Positions 26,740-35,675 of a stretch of 43,343 nucleotides of DNA are shown piece by piece; the stretch's first letter is position 1, and each line of letters opens with the position of its first letter. This DNA is from Bacteroidales bacterium. Its GTDB lineage: Bacteria; Bacteroidota; Bacteroidia; Bacteroidales; UBA3824. The stretch spans positions 1-43,343 of the forward strand of contig JAFPYR010000061.1 of the NCBI GenBank assembly GCA_017412115.1, in the 5' to 3' direction. A program made the position numbers and the translations under genes. Below the pieces are notes generated by a model. The model was not told the origin of the DNA, ran no database searches, and was given only the letters and a program-made list of their open reading frames with translations.

Positions 26740-27822
26740 ATGAAAAAACGCATTTTACTTTTAACTGCTTGCGGTTTGCTTTCAGTTTCTTCCATGAAGG
26801 CTGCCGACATAGAAAATCCTGTTCCGTATGTTATTTCCAATCCCGTGAAGATGCTGAAAAACGATTATGACACTTACGGGAAAAAACTCGGAACAACTTT
26901 CAAAGGTACTGAAGATTTGAAACTTCTCAAAGAAATAGTTTCGTGGCTCGGCACACCTTATAAATATGCCGCTTCCAACAAAGGCAAAGGTACGGATTGT
27001 TCGGGTTTTGTTTCGGGCGTTTTCAATAACGTTTACGGCATAAAATTGCAAAGAACCTCTTCTTCGATGGTTGTTAATGTTAACAAAGTAGAACGCAATG
27101 AATTGGAATGTGGTGATATTTTGTTTTTTGCTAACGACAAAGGCAGTATTTATCACGTTGCGATTTATCTTGCTAACGATGTTTTTGCACATTCTGCAAC
27201 CTCAAAAAATATCGGTGTTAAAACCGATAATCTTAATTCTACTTATTACAAAAAAGCTTTTTATTGCGCCGGTAGGGTTAAATCCCTTGACAAAAGATCT
27301 AAAGCTCAAGACAAGGACGATGTTAATAACGTAGTTATTAATGGTGATAAAAGCAAAGAAAATTCCAAAGGTAAAGCCGATAATAAGACTTCTATTGAGG
27401 ATTATTACGTAACATATTCAAAGGATTTCGGCGTAAAATTTAAGGGCAGCGAGGATTTAACGATTTTAAAAGAGATTCATTCTTGGCTCGGCACGCCTTA
27501 CAAATCCGGACTTGCTCAAAAAGGCGTCGGAGTTGATGCTCCGGGTTTTGTCAGCACGGTGTTTGAGAACGCTTGCAACGTACTTTTGAGCCGTCAACCC
27601 GACAAAATGAAGAAAAATCTGACGAAAACCTCCAAAAACAAATTAAAATTCGGTGATGTGATCTTTTATAAGAAAGGAGATTCTTATCCGATTATCGGCA
27701 TATATTTGTCAGACGGGAAAATTGTCTATCCTTCTATAAGTAAGGGTGTTATGGTGATTGACATGAAAAACGTAAGCTTCTCTGTCAATTATATGGGCTC
27801 GATTTCAGCATTAAATTATTAA
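26740..27822 (+). CDS. tandem NlpC/P60 protein, second domain catalytically dead
   Basis: A 360-residue exported protein (signal peptide ending near SMKA). It contains two copies of an NlpC/P60 domain, about 65-185 and 235-355, each starting with the block LKEI.SWLGTPYK. The first copy has the catalytic Cys87 (GTDCSGF) and His139 (YHVAIYL) needed to cut peptidoglycan stem peptides. In the second the Cys is Ala267 (GVDAPGF) and the His is Ile318 (PIIGIYL), so it should not be active. A basic linker rich in Lys, Asp and Asn separates them. The dead copy may bind peptidoglycan or regulate the live one; that is inference. Confidence 0.88.
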   Translation: MKKRILLLTACGLLSVSSMKAADIENPVPYVISNPVKMLKNDYDTYGKKLGTTFKGTEDLKLLKEIVSWLGTPYKYAASNKGKGTDCSGFVSGVFNNVYGIKLQRTSSSMVVNVNKVERNELECGDILFFANDKGSIYHVAIYLANDVFAHSATSKNIGVKTDNLNSTYYKKAFYCAGRVKSLDKRSKAQDKDDVNNVVINGDKSKENSKGKADNKTSIEDYYVTYSKDFGVKFKGSEDLTILKEIHSWLGTPYKSGLAQKGVGVDAPGFVSTVFENACNVLLSRQPDKMKKNLTKTSKNKLKFGDVIFYKKGDSYPIIGIYLSDGKIVYPSISKGVMVIDMKNVSFSVNYMGSISALNY

Positions 27823-27885
27823 TCGGCTTTAATTCGCTGATTGAAAGTTATATAAAAATAAATTCAAAAAAAATTGCAAAAAAAT

Positions 27886-27917
27886 TTTGTTGAATCGAAA
27901 AATCTTTCTTACCTTTG
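27886..27917 (+). promoter_or_regulatory. promoter of the tRNA-Asp array
   Basis: TTTG (27886-27889), 20 bases, TACCTTTG (27910-27917). Complete match to the Bacteroidota consensus, ahead of three tRNA genes. Confidence 0.8.
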
Positions 27918-27965
27918 CACCGCAATCCCGAGGAAACGGGTAGCACAATGAAGTTTGAAAGTTTT

Positions 27966-28042
27966 GGTTCGGTAGTTCAGTTGGTTAGAATATCTGCCTG
28001 TCACGCAGGGGGTCGCGAGTTCGAGTCTCGTCCGGACCGCCA
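27966..28042 (+). tRNA. tRNA-Asp (GTC), copy 1
   Basis: Cloverleaf with acceptor GGTTCGG / CCGGACC (one G-T pair), anticodon GTC at 28000-28002, T-loop GTTCGAGTC. The 3' CCA is encoded (28040-28042). Confidence 0.95.
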
Positions 28043-28129
28043 ATTTTTTCAAAACTGAAAAAGTTGAATGTTATTTGAAAGAAAATTTATTTTAGTAAAA
28101 AGTTTGATAATAAATTATTGGTTCGGTAG

Positions 28130-28193
28130 TTCAGTTGGTTAGAATATCTGCCTGTCACGCAGGGGGTCGCGAGTTCGAGTCTCGTCCGGACCG
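28130..28193 (+). tRNA. tRNA-Asp (GTC), copy 2
   Basis: The coordinates cover the mature body to the discriminator G; the body is identical to copy 1. The encoded 3' sequence is CCG, not CCA, so CCA must be added after transcription. Confidence 0.93.
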
Positions 28194-28305
28194 CCGATAA
28201 TTTCGCAGCCGGGAAAATTACCCGAAGTTAAAGGGAAGAAACGATGAGAGAGTTTTCTTTTTCGGGAATATTTGGCAGCATTCTTTTTTGAGTTGATAAT
28301 TTTTA

Positions 28306-28382
28306 GGTTCGGTAGTTCAGTTGGTTAGAATATCTGCCTGTCACGCAGGGGGTCGCGAGTTCGAGTCTCGTCCGGACCGCCA
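28306..28382 (+). tRNA. tRNA-Asp (GTC), copy 3
   Basis: Body identical to copy 1; CCA encoded at 28380-28382. The spacers between the three copies are unrelated, so only the tRNA bodies are repeated. Confidence 0.95.
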
Positions 28383-28406
28383 ACAATTTTCTTAGAGTTG
28401 AAAGAA

Positions 28407-28467
28407 ACGTGATTGAAAGTCTTTTCTTTAGAAAAAAAGAAACTAAATTCAATCACGTTTTTTTTTG
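28407..28467 (+). terminator. terminator of the tRNA-Asp array
   Basis: An 11-bp inverted repeat (28407-28417 with 28448-28458) enclosing a second weaker stem, followed by a T run. Confidence 0.8.
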
Positions 28468-28504
28468 TGCTTTATTTTTTTTTAATGTGAAAAGAACATT
28501 GTCA

Positions 28505-29383
28505 TTATTTGACAATGTCCTTTAATTTTATGTCAGAATGAATCAATAAGAAAACTACCGCCGTAAAAAACGTCAGCATTGCATATACTAAAATCGGTTT
28601 TTCAATTTCGCACGAATTAGGCATTGTAGAGGCCACTGAAAGCGCAAGTGCTGTGTTTTGAAGTCCTGTTTCGATTGCAACGGTCAGTTGTGAGGGTTTG
28701 TCCAAACTTGTGACTTTCGAGATAAAAAAACCGCCGTACATTCCGATTATATTAAGAAGCAAAACAAAGGGCGCAATTCTTATCGCCTCTGACATTGAAA
28801 GTGCTGTACAAGTGCTTTCGTTTGAGCCGAAAAATATTTTTATCGTAAAGACTATCAACAACAAAAGCGGTAAAAGCCATTTCAAAGGTTTTGACAAAAT
28901 TTCTGATAATTTTTCTGCATAACGTTTTATCATCAATCCCACAAAAGCCGGCAAAATCACCATCAAAAGTATGTGTTTGAAACTTTCAAGAAACGAAATT
29001 TCGACTTCGGAGCTCTCGTTGATAAAAAACGATGCCGCTAAAGTTATGAAAAACGGAATTGTAAACGGACTCATCAAACTGTTTACGATTGTCATCGAAA
29101 TCGAAAGTGCCGTGTTGCCTTTGAAAAGGTGAACTAAAATGTTGCTTGTAGTGCCTACGGGGCAAAGTGCAATCAAAACGATTCCGAGTTTTTCGTAAAG
29201 ACTCCCCGGTATTAAAAACGCTAAAAGAAACGAAAAGGCCGGCAATATCAAAAGTTGGCTGCCTATGCCCGTACAAATCGGTTTTGGATATACAAAAACA
29301 TTCTTGAAATCGTTGAATGTCAATGACATACCTATTCCTGCCATTATAATTACCAAAGTAATGTTTACTAAAATGTCTGCCAT
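28505..29383 (-). CDS. bile acid:sodium symporter (BASS) family transporter
   Basis: A 292-residue inner-membrane protein with about nine to ten hydrophobic helices. It has the BASS family landmarks: the N-terminal GMSLTFNDF region, CPVGTTSNI, and the crossover segments SLMSPFTIPF and ETGLQNTALALS that form the sodium sites in structures of ASBT homologues. It should import an organic anion with sodium. The substrate cannot be told; members carry bile acids, pantothenate or keto acids. The gene is divergent from the SDR gene. Confidence 0.88.
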   Translation of the reverse strand: MADILVNITLVIIMAGIGMSLTFNDFKNVFVYPKPICTGIGSQLLILPAFSFLLAFLIPGSLYEKLGIVLIALCPVGTTSNILVHLFKGNTALSISMTIVNSLMSPFTIPFFITLAASFFINESSEVEISFLESFKHILLMVILPAFVGLMIKRYAEKLSEILSKPLKWLLPLLLLIVFTIKIFFGSNESTCTALSMSEAIRIAPFVLLLNIIGMYGGFFISKVTSLDKPSQLTVAIETGLQNTALALSVASTMPNSCEIEKPILVYAMLTFFTAVVFLLIHSDIKLKDIVK

Positions 29384-29413
29384 TTTTTTCTCTATTTTAT
29401 TAAAAAAAATTAT

Positions 29414-29421
29414 TAACTTTG
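29414..29421 (+). promoter_or_regulatory. -7 box of the SDR gene
   Basis: TAACTTTG, exact TAnnTTTG. A TTG codon in frame at 29419 lies inside it and is therefore not the start. Confidence 0.55.
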
Positions 29422-29445
29422 CATTTTAATGACAAAATTACAAAA

Positions 29446-30231
29446 ATGGATTTTAAAAACAAAAAAATTTGGATAACGGGTGCATCTTCAGGAATAGGAG
29501 AGGCCTTGGTTTACGAATTTTCCAAATTGGACGCTGTTTTGATAATTTCATCACGGCGTATGGCTGAACTTCAGCGTGTTAGGGCTAATTGCGCAAATCC
29601 TGACAAAGTGAAAATCGTTCTGATAGATTTGGAAAAATACCGTGATATTGCCTCGATTGCCGCCCCTGTATTGAAGGAGCTTGGAAATATTGATATTTTA
29701 ATCAACAACGGCGGAATGAGTCAAAGGGCGTTGGTGGTTGATGAAGATTTGTCCGTAATCGAAAAAATGATTAACATCAATTTTATGGGCGCAGCGGCTT
29801 TAACGAAAGTTGTTTTGCCGGGAATGATTGCCCAAAAATCGGGTCATATCGTTTGTATGAGCAGTCTTGCCGGAAAATTCGGAATACCTTTGCGCTCGGG
29901 TTACGCCGCCGCAAAACACGCTTTGCACGGCTTTTTTGAAACTTTAAGAGCCGAAAATTATGACAACGGAATCCGTGTTATGATGGTTTGTCCGGGTTAT
30001 GTTAATACCAATGTTGCTGTTAATGCTTTGGACGAAAAAGCTCAAAGCCGCGGTGTTAATGACAAAGGTCAGCAGGAGGGTCTCGACCCGAAAGTTATGG
30101 CTAAAAAAATCATTAAAGGCATCGAAAAAGAAAAACTCGAAATCACGGCCGGTGGCAGCGAAACTAACGGCATTTGGGTCAGCAGGTTTTTCCCGAGGCT
30201 CTTTGCTAAAATTATCCGAAACAAAAAATAA
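29446..30231 (+). CDS. short-chain dehydrogenase/reductase
   Basis: A 261-residue cytoplasmic oxidoreductase of the SDR family. N-terminal NAD(P)-binding motif TGASSGIGE, NNGG (INNGGMSQ, the usual NNAG variant), catalytic Ser in MSSLAGK, and the YAAAKHA catalytic Tyr-Lys pair. The substrate is unknown; the fold resembles dehydrogenases of fatty acid or steroid-like substrates (DHRS7B-like). The start at 29446 (MDFKNKKIWITGA) was preferred because the earlier frame opens inside the promoter. A bidirectional terminator follows. Confidence 0.92.
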   Translation: MDFKNKKIWITGASSGIGEALVYEFSKLDAVLIISSRRMAELQRVRANCANPDKVKIVLIDLEKYRDIASIAAPVLKELGNIDILINNGGMSQRALVVDEDLSVIEKMININFMGAAALTKVVLPGMIAQKSGHIVCMSSLAGKFGIPLRSGYAAAKHALHGFFETLRAENYDNGIRVMMVCPGYVNTNVAVNALDEKAQSRGVNDKGQQEGLDPKVMAKKIIKGIEKEKLEITAGGSETNGIWVSRFFPRLFAKIIRNKK

Positions 30232-30266
30232 AAAAAATGCGGGATAAAAACTCCCGCATTTTTTTT
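30231..30266. terminator. bidirectional terminator between convergent genes
   Basis: Stem AATGCGGGA / TCCCGCATT (30236-30244 with 30252-30260) with A run on the left and T run on the right. Confidence 0.88.
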
Positions 30267-32655
30267 AGAAAAATTCTCCGCCGATATTCTCGAAATTGTT
30301 GTTTGTTTGCTTCTCTATCGTCGTTGAGGTCGGAGAAGAGGCCCCGGCAATGATATTAACGCCTAAGGTATCGGTCAAACAAATTACTTTGTATATTTTC
30401 CCGTAATAATTTTGAACGGGACAATAAGTTTCGATAATGTTGTAATTTTCTTCAGCGATTTTAACGGTTTTGCTGACTTTTTTCTGTCTGCCCAAACGCA
30501 GTTGAAGCCAAAAATCGTCAATTTCAGTGTTTTCGCTTGAAGATATTATTGAGTAAGGCTTTTCGGAATTGTTGATAAGTTCAAGTTTGTTTTTCTTGTA
30601 AAAAGCCATCGCTTTGGTATTTACGTTTATCATAACGCCTTCCGGTGAAAATTCCGTAAGCATTATAACCTGATTTAGCGATTCGTTGGTCTGTGCAAAT
30701 TCGTCCGCTTTTTTGGTCATATCCTCTTGAGTTGCCTTCATAACTTCCATGTTTTGACGCATTTCCTCTTCTTGTGATGCCAATTCCTCAGACTGAACTT
30801 TCAACTCTTGAAGCAGTTTGTTGGTTCTGATATTAATCTTTACGGTTGCAATCGTTGAGGCAATTGAGTTGCCGACTTCCTCTACGAACTGCTGTTTGTA
30901 CGGCTCTATCGCGTTGAAAGATGCAATTTCGGCGACAGCGTAAATTTCGTTGTTGAATTTAAAAGGCACAATCAAAAGGTATTGCGGACTTTTTTCGCCT
31001 AAACCCGATGTTATGTTGATATAATCTTCGGGCAAATTGCTGATGTAAATACTTTCAGACTCCAAAATGCAACGTCCGATAAGACCGACTCCCGGCTGAA
31101 CTTTTTTCTTTAAGATTTTTCTTATGTTGTAAGCGTAACCGGCTGTAAGTTCAAAGAATATATCATCTTTGTTGTCATCGTTGATAACAAAAAGACCGCC
31201 TTGATTGGCACCGATATATTTTACGAGGTTGCTGATAATGTTGAACGAAAATTCAAACATATCGTTGTTGTATTCACGCAAAATAGCACCGAATTTTGCT
31301 GTACCTTCGGTAATCCAATTTTGTTTGCGGTCGAGTTCACGTCTTTCGGTTGCCTCAGCGTTAGCTTTTTTAAGACTTTCTCTCATGCTAAGAAGTGAAG
31401 AACCTAATTCGTCGTTTTCGCTGATAGGAATGAAATTTGCCTCAAGATTGCCTTTTCCGATTTCTTCGGCAAAAACAACGGCTTTGTCAAGACCGTTTTT
31501 AAGGTTGTTGAGTGATTGCGCTATCGTATTAAGTTCCTCGGTTTGATTTTCTTCGATTTTTGACACCGCTTGAAAATTACCTACCGACAATTGATTTAGA
31601 ATTTCGCCAGCTTTCCAAAGGAAGTTTGCGATGTTGGTTGTCAGCGACAAAATAAAAATTCCTATTATCACCAAACCAATCAAAATTATAAAAACTGTTG
31701 CCGATGTTTGAGAATTGGCTTGGGCGTTGATAATTTCTTGAGGAATTGCCGAAACCAAAATCCATTTGTCGTCAAAAATAGCGTTATCAACGCCCGTTCC
31801 GCAGAGCATAATTTTTCTGCCGAGGGAGTCCGTAACGGGAAAACTTGCAAAACCTGCCGAATCAATTTTGGCTCGGATTTCATGAAATGCTCCGGCAACG
31901 GTTTTCATCAAATCGGTTTTTATTTTTTCGCTTTCGGTAATTGAAGTGCCGGCAAACTGCGCATTATCGGTAAGAAGAAATGATACAAAACTTTCATAAC
32001 TTGCCGAATTTTTAACGAGCGAATTAAAAACCTCAACCTCCAAATCACCGCTTACCAAAGCGTAAAAATTGTTTTCCGCATCCAAAACGGGAATCGAAAT
32101 AGTGGATTTATAAATAGGTTTAATATTCGGATTTTCAGGATCTTCGCTGACAATACCGGTGATTTGTTCCTTCCCGTTGATTTTTGCTCTATAATAATTT
32201 GACGAAAAATCGTCGCCGTCTTTGTTGAAATCATGAACGGAATATATAGTGCTACCGTCGCCGCGTTCAAAACTATAAACCCTGCGTCCGAAATTTTTAG
32301 TCCATTCGGCATCTATAATTCCCAATTCCCATGAAATTTTGATGTTTTCAAAATCGGGATTGTTCTGAAGAAACATATTAGCCGCCGATTTGTAGATTTC
32401 AAGGCGTGCGTTTTCCGTCAAAATTTCTGTTCCAGAGACAGATGATGCCAAGGCTCTCAACGCACTGATGTCGGAATTGAGAGTGTATCTGATTTTTAGG
32501 GCTGAGTTATTTTCGTTTTCCCTAATCAGTTTTTTTACTGCCGCTTCATTTGTTACGGTGGCGCGGTGATTCAGGTAACTCGTTGATACAATGAATACTG
32601 CAAGTACCGCCAACAATATGTATAACAATAATTTTATTTGAATTTTTAGTTTCAT
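30265..32655 (-). CDS. membrane sensor with dCache, HAMP, GAF and PAS-like domains, no output domain
   Basis: A 796-residue inner-membrane protein. TM1 at about 7-27, a periplasmic dCache-like sensor (about 35-315; SWELGIIDAEWTKNFG, FYALVSGDLEVEVFN), TM2 at about 320-345, a HAMP and a second HAMP-like segment (about 345-430), a GAF domain (about 465-610; QPGVGLIGRCI, LLIVPFKF), a coiled coil (about 610-670) and a PAS-like domain (about 670-760). No histidine kinase, PP2C, cyclase or MCP signalling tip follows, so the output must be another protein. I chose MKLKIQ at 32655; an in-frame ATG at 32688 adds 11 residues before the TM. Confidence 0.75.
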   Translation of the reverse strand: MKLKIQIKLLLYILLAVLAVFIVSTSYLNHRATVTNEAAVKKLIRENENNSALKIRYTLNSDISALRALASSVSGTEILTENARLEIYKSAANMFLQNNPDFENIKISWELGIIDAEWTKNFGRRVYSFERGDGSTIYSVHDFNKDGDDFSSNYYRAKINGKEQITGIVSEDPENPNIKPIYKSTISIPVLDAENNFYALVSGDLEVEVFNSLVKNSASYESFVSFLLTDNAQFAGTSITESEKIKTDLMKTVAGAFHEIRAKIDSAGFASFPVTDSLGRKIMLCGTGVDNAIFDDKWILVSAIPQEIINAQANSQTSATVFIILIGLVIIGIFILSLTTNIANFLWKAGEILNQLSVGNFQAVSKIEENQTEELNTIAQSLNNLKNGLDKAVVFAEEIGKGNLEANFIPISENDELGSSLLSMRESLKKANAEATERRELDRKQNWITEGTAKFGAILREYNNDMFEFSFNIISNLVKYIGANQGGLFVINDDNKDDIFFELTAGYAYNIRKILKKKVQPGVGLIGRCILESESIYISNLPEDYINITSGLGEKSPQYLLIVPFKFNNEIYAVAEIASFNAIEPYKQQFVEEVGNSIASTIATVKINIRTNKLLQELKVQSEELASQEEEMRQNMEVMKATQEDMTKKADEFAQTNESLNQVIMLTEFSPEGVMINVNTKAMAFYKKNKLELINNSEKPYSIISSSENTEIDDFWLQLRLGRQKKVSKTVKIAEENYNIIETYCPVQNYYGKIYKVICLTDTLGVNIIAGASSPTSTTIEKQTNNNFENIGGEFF

Positions 32656-32768
32656 TTCTTCTGCACTTTTTATTAAAAAGTTATGCAATCTTTGTGCCTT
32701 TTTCTACCGTTTAAAATTACTGATAATACTTTAAACTGCCAAAAAAAATTGAAACTTTTTTTCTGCAT

Positions 32769-32811
32769 AAAAAATAAGGCGACACTTAATAAAAAGTGCC
32801 GCCTTATTTTT
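32769..32811 (-). terminator. terminator of the FadL-type gene
   Basis: A strong stem AATAAGGCGACACTT / AAGTGCCGCCTTATT with one bulge and T run on both strands; it lies between the FadL-type gene and the sensor gene. Confidence 0.85.
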
Positions 32812-32838
32812 AAGAAAAAAATTTAATGCTTTCTACTT

Positions 32839-34323
32839 TTAGAATCTGAATCCGAAAGTCATCGTGATATACAAGTATTTGTTTTTGATGTTATAAAACT
32901 GATCCTCATAAAGCAGTTTAGTGGTTTTGTAAAGATGATACGAACCTGTTAAATCGAAGAAAAAGTCTTCGTCGCCAAAGCCTACGCCGCCCGAAATGAT
33001 TTGTCTTTCAAAATCACGGTCAATTGTTTTGTCCGGGTTGCCGTAAATTGCATAACCTGCTCTGAGTGAAATAAGTGGATTAACCTTTACTTCGCCTCCG
33101 AGTCTGAAATTATGCGTGGGGCGGTAGTATTCTTTAATCACATTATTAACATCTTCAAAACCGTCATCTTCAAAATCTTCCGTTTCAAATTTCATTAGCG
33201 AGTAATCTACGTATTCGTAATCAAAACTGAGCAAGCCGACACCGGGAGCAATAAATGCTGCTGATGCAATAGCCTTGAACGGAGTTTGAAGGTTGTATTT
33301 TATGAGCGGATCATAACCGTATTTGTCATTTTCCGTCATATAGGTTAGGTAATCACCGTTTTTATATTCCGTTTTCATTGTAGCATAGAATTTGTCTTCT
33401 ATGCCGAACCATGTCGGAGTATGGATTGCCGCACCGAATCTCAAGAAGTTAACCGGTTTTACGATAACACCTGTTTTGAGGTTTATTCCTACGGCATTAA
33501 TTTCAAAATTTCTCTTGTACTCCCAATAATTGTATTCAATGTGGTTGAGATTACTTGCATCTTCTTTGTAAATATTTGTGCTTTTGTATCTTAACGTTTC
33601 AATACCTAAACTTGCACCGAAATAGAAAATGTCATTAACATTTCCTGAAAATGCAAAATCCCATGAATTATGACCGCCTTTGGTTTTGATTTTGTTTTTT
33701 TGTAATTCTCCATAGCCTGACGAGGTTTGCTGATACCAACCCTCATCGTGGGCATTGTAATAATTGTTGTTGCCGTCATCGTCCAAAAGTAGTTGGCAAT
33801 CGTAAGCTAATGCCGCACCTATGTTATTGCCTATTAAGTTATTAGGATTGATCCCGTGGGACCTGTTGCGGAAAAAATCCAACATTGAGGTCTTCTCATT
33901 AGGACCGTAAATGTATTCTTTGGAATTGAAATCAGCCAAACGGTTGTATGCAATACCCCAAGCCCAACCTTTGAAACCGCTTTTATCTGCATTGTAATTG
34001 GATTGTACAAAACCGATGTTTGCGATTTTGAAAGAAAATTTACTATCAGAGGCATTAAAACCGTTGATATTACTTTCAGAATTAACGTTTATAAATTGCG
34101 GCGTAAAAGTAAATTCGCCTCTTTTATAAATACTCATTCCGGCGGGATTGCTTGAAAGGCATGAAATATCGCCTCCTAATGCTCCGAAAGCACCGCCCAT
34201 TGCGATGGAACGTGCAGTTCCTTGTTGATATGTTTGTGAAAATCTTAATGCATCATATTCGTCTTGAGCGAATACAACCGATGAAATTAGGCTTAAAGAT
34301 GCAATGAATATACTCTTTTTCAT
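32839..34323 (-). CDS. FadL/OmpP1-type outer-membrane protein
   Basis: A 494-residue beta-barrel. Signal peptide ends at VFAQ. The N-terminal hatch signature (ARSIAMGGAFGALGGDISCLSSNPAGM region, residues about 37-62) is that of FadL/TodX hydrophobic transporters, and the C-terminus ends with the aromatic TFGFRF typical of outer-membrane strands. Homologues take up fatty acids and other hydrophobic molecules. The substrate here is not known. The gene is alone, with a terminator after it. Confidence 0.85.
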   Translation of the reverse strand: MKKSIFIASLSLISSVVFAQDEYDALRFSQTYQQGTARSIAMGGAFGALGGDISCLSSNPAGMSIYKRGEFTFTPQFINVNSESNINGFNASDSKFSFKIANIGFVQSNYNADKSGFKGWAWGIAYNRLADFNSKEYIYGPNEKTSMLDFFRNRSHGINPNNLIGNNIGAALAYDCQLLLDDDGNNNYYNAHDEGWYQQTSSGYGELQKNKIKTKGGHNSWDFAFSGNVNDIFYFGASLGIETLRYKSTNIYKEDASNLNHIEYNYWEYKRNFEINAVGINLKTGVIVKPVNFLRFGAAIHTPTWFGIEDKFYATMKTEYKNGDYLTYMTENDKYGYDPLIKYNLQTPFKAIASAAFIAPGVGLLSFDYEYVDYSLMKFETEDFEDDGFEDVNNVIKEYYRPTHNFRLGGEVKVNPLISLRAGYAIYGNPDKTIDRDFERQIISGGVGFGDEDFFFDLTGSYHLYKTTKLLYEDQFYNIKNKYLYITMTFGFRF

Positions 34324-34369
34324 AATTGTTCTAAAAAATTTCGATTTATAAATTGTTATTAATTTGCTT

Positions 34370-34401
34370 AAAAGGCGGGACTTATAGTCGCCGCCCTTTA
34401 G
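34370..34401 (-). terminator. terminator of the Ser/Tyr-rich lipoprotein gene
   Basis: An inverted repeat AAAGGCGGGACT...AGTCGCCGCCCTTT located just beyond the stop codon on the minus strand; imperfect, with few T residues, so moderate confidence. Confidence 0.5.
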
Positions 34402-34413
34402 AGAAAAAATCTT

Positions 34414-35565
34414 TTATCTGTGTCCGCCGGAGTGTCCGTGTCCGCTTGAACTACTTGAGCTGCTTGAGCTGCTTGAAGAAGACGAATGACTTCCCGAAGA
34501 GCCGTGGCTGCCTGAGGAATAACTACTGCGGCTTGAAGACGAATTTGAGTTCGAGTACGACGATCTGCTGCTTGATGAACCGCTTGAGTAGCCGCTTTTT
34601 GAGGTTGTAGACGAACTTCTTCCAGAATATCCGCTTGAACTGTTATTTGAGGACGAGGATGAACGGTAACCGCTGCTGCCGTGATTAGAATTGCTGCTAC
34701 GGTTGCTATTTCCGGTGTAACCAGAATTGCTGCTGCGTGAATTATAGCCCGAATTGCTGCTTGATCCATTTTTCGAGGTTGAACCCGAAGACGAATGGTA
34801 TCCGCTGTTGCCGTGGCTCGAATTGCTACGGTTGCTGCCTCCGTAATAACTGCCGTTGTTTGTTGAGCTGTAATTCTTACTTGAATTTCTATAACCGCTT
34901 TGTCCGTGCGAACCTACATTACGGTTTGAATAAGTTCTGTAGGCACCTGAGCCATCTCTTACGGAATGTACTCTGTTATAATCCATTGCATAATGTCGGT
35001 CGAAACTGCTTCTGCCGTAACCACTGTAATAATGTCTGTAATAACCTTCGTGGTAGCACGGATTATAATAGTGGTGATGATAACCGTACCAAGAATATCC
35101 CCAATACGGATCGCCCCAATAGGAATAGCGGTAAGGCATTCCCCAGCCGGCATGCCAATAATACGAATTGTATGACAAGCCGAAATCCCAATACCAATTG
35201 TAATACCAAGGCTCACAGATTACTACATCGTAATAACCTCTGGAATAACACGGGCGGTGAAACCTGTAAATCCTTGTTGTATAACTGTCATCATCAATGA
35301 TTACTTCTTCATCGTTATCGCTGTAATTGTTGGAATAATAACGCTCTGAAGGTGCTTCGCTTTCATAAACGCTGACATCTTTGTCTTCGTTTTTGGGCTC
35401 TTGTTTTACGGTTACTTTCTTTTCCTTTTGATAAACGCCGTAAACATCGTCGCTGTAAGTTGTTGAACTCGTGGTGTTAAGAACCGAACAAGAGTTCAAT
35501 GCCGCAACGGTGAAGGCCGTTACAATTCCGGAAAAAAGTAAATTTGTGTTTGAAACTACTTTCAT
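34414..35565 (-). CDS. low-complexity lipoprotein, Tyr/Trp/His-rich then Ser-rich
   Basis: A 383-residue predicted lipoprotein. The signal ends in LNSCS with Cys27 as the lipidated residue. Residues about 60-95 are acidic, about 100-205 are very rich in Tyr, Trp, His and Gly (YWGDPYWGYSWYGYHHH), and the last 170 residues are almost only Ser, Gly, Asn, Tyr and Arg in irregular short repeats (SNSGY, GYRSSS) ending in a run of Ser. Such composition suggests an extended surface or adhesive protein and possible phase separation or cross-linking, but the function is unknown. The repetitive end also creates false frames on both strands. Confidence 0.7.
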   Translation of the reverse strand: MKVVSNTNLLFSGIVTAFTVAALNSCSVLNTTSSTTYSDDVYGVYQKEKKVTVKQEPKNEDKDVSVYESEAPSERYYSNNYSDNDEEVIIDDDSYTTRIYRFHRPCYSRGYYDVVICEPWYYNWYWDFGLSYNSYYWHAGWGMPYRYSYWGDPYWGYSWYGYHHHYYNPCYHEGYYRHYYSGYGRSSFDRHYAMDYNRVHSVRDGSGAYRTYSNRNVGSHGQSGYRNSSKNYSSTNNGSYYGGSNRSNSSHGNSGYHSSSGSTSKNGSSSNSGYNSRSSNSGYTGNSNRSSNSNHGSSGYRSSSSSNNSSSGYSGRSSSTTSKSGYSSGSSSSRSSYSNSNSSSSRSSYSSGSHGSSGSHSSSSSSSSSSSSSSGHGHSGGHR

Positions 35566-35675
35566 ATTCTTTCCTCCTAAAAATTAGTCAGGTTAATTAC
35601 TCTTTATTGTTTTAGATGTATTTTAGTATGTCAAGTGAATGTTTTTTTTGTGAAAAATCGTTAAAAAAACTTTTT

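Noticed and set aside
27966..28382. Regular direct repeats that could suggest a CRISPR array
   Set aside because: The repeats are 74-base tRNA-Asp genes with a full cloverleaf; there are no cas genes and only three copies.
34398..34769. Ala/Gln-rich frame and other frames on both strands over the lipoprotein gene
   Set aside because: These arise from the repeated Ser codons of the real gene; they have no signal peptide, start site or motif of their own.
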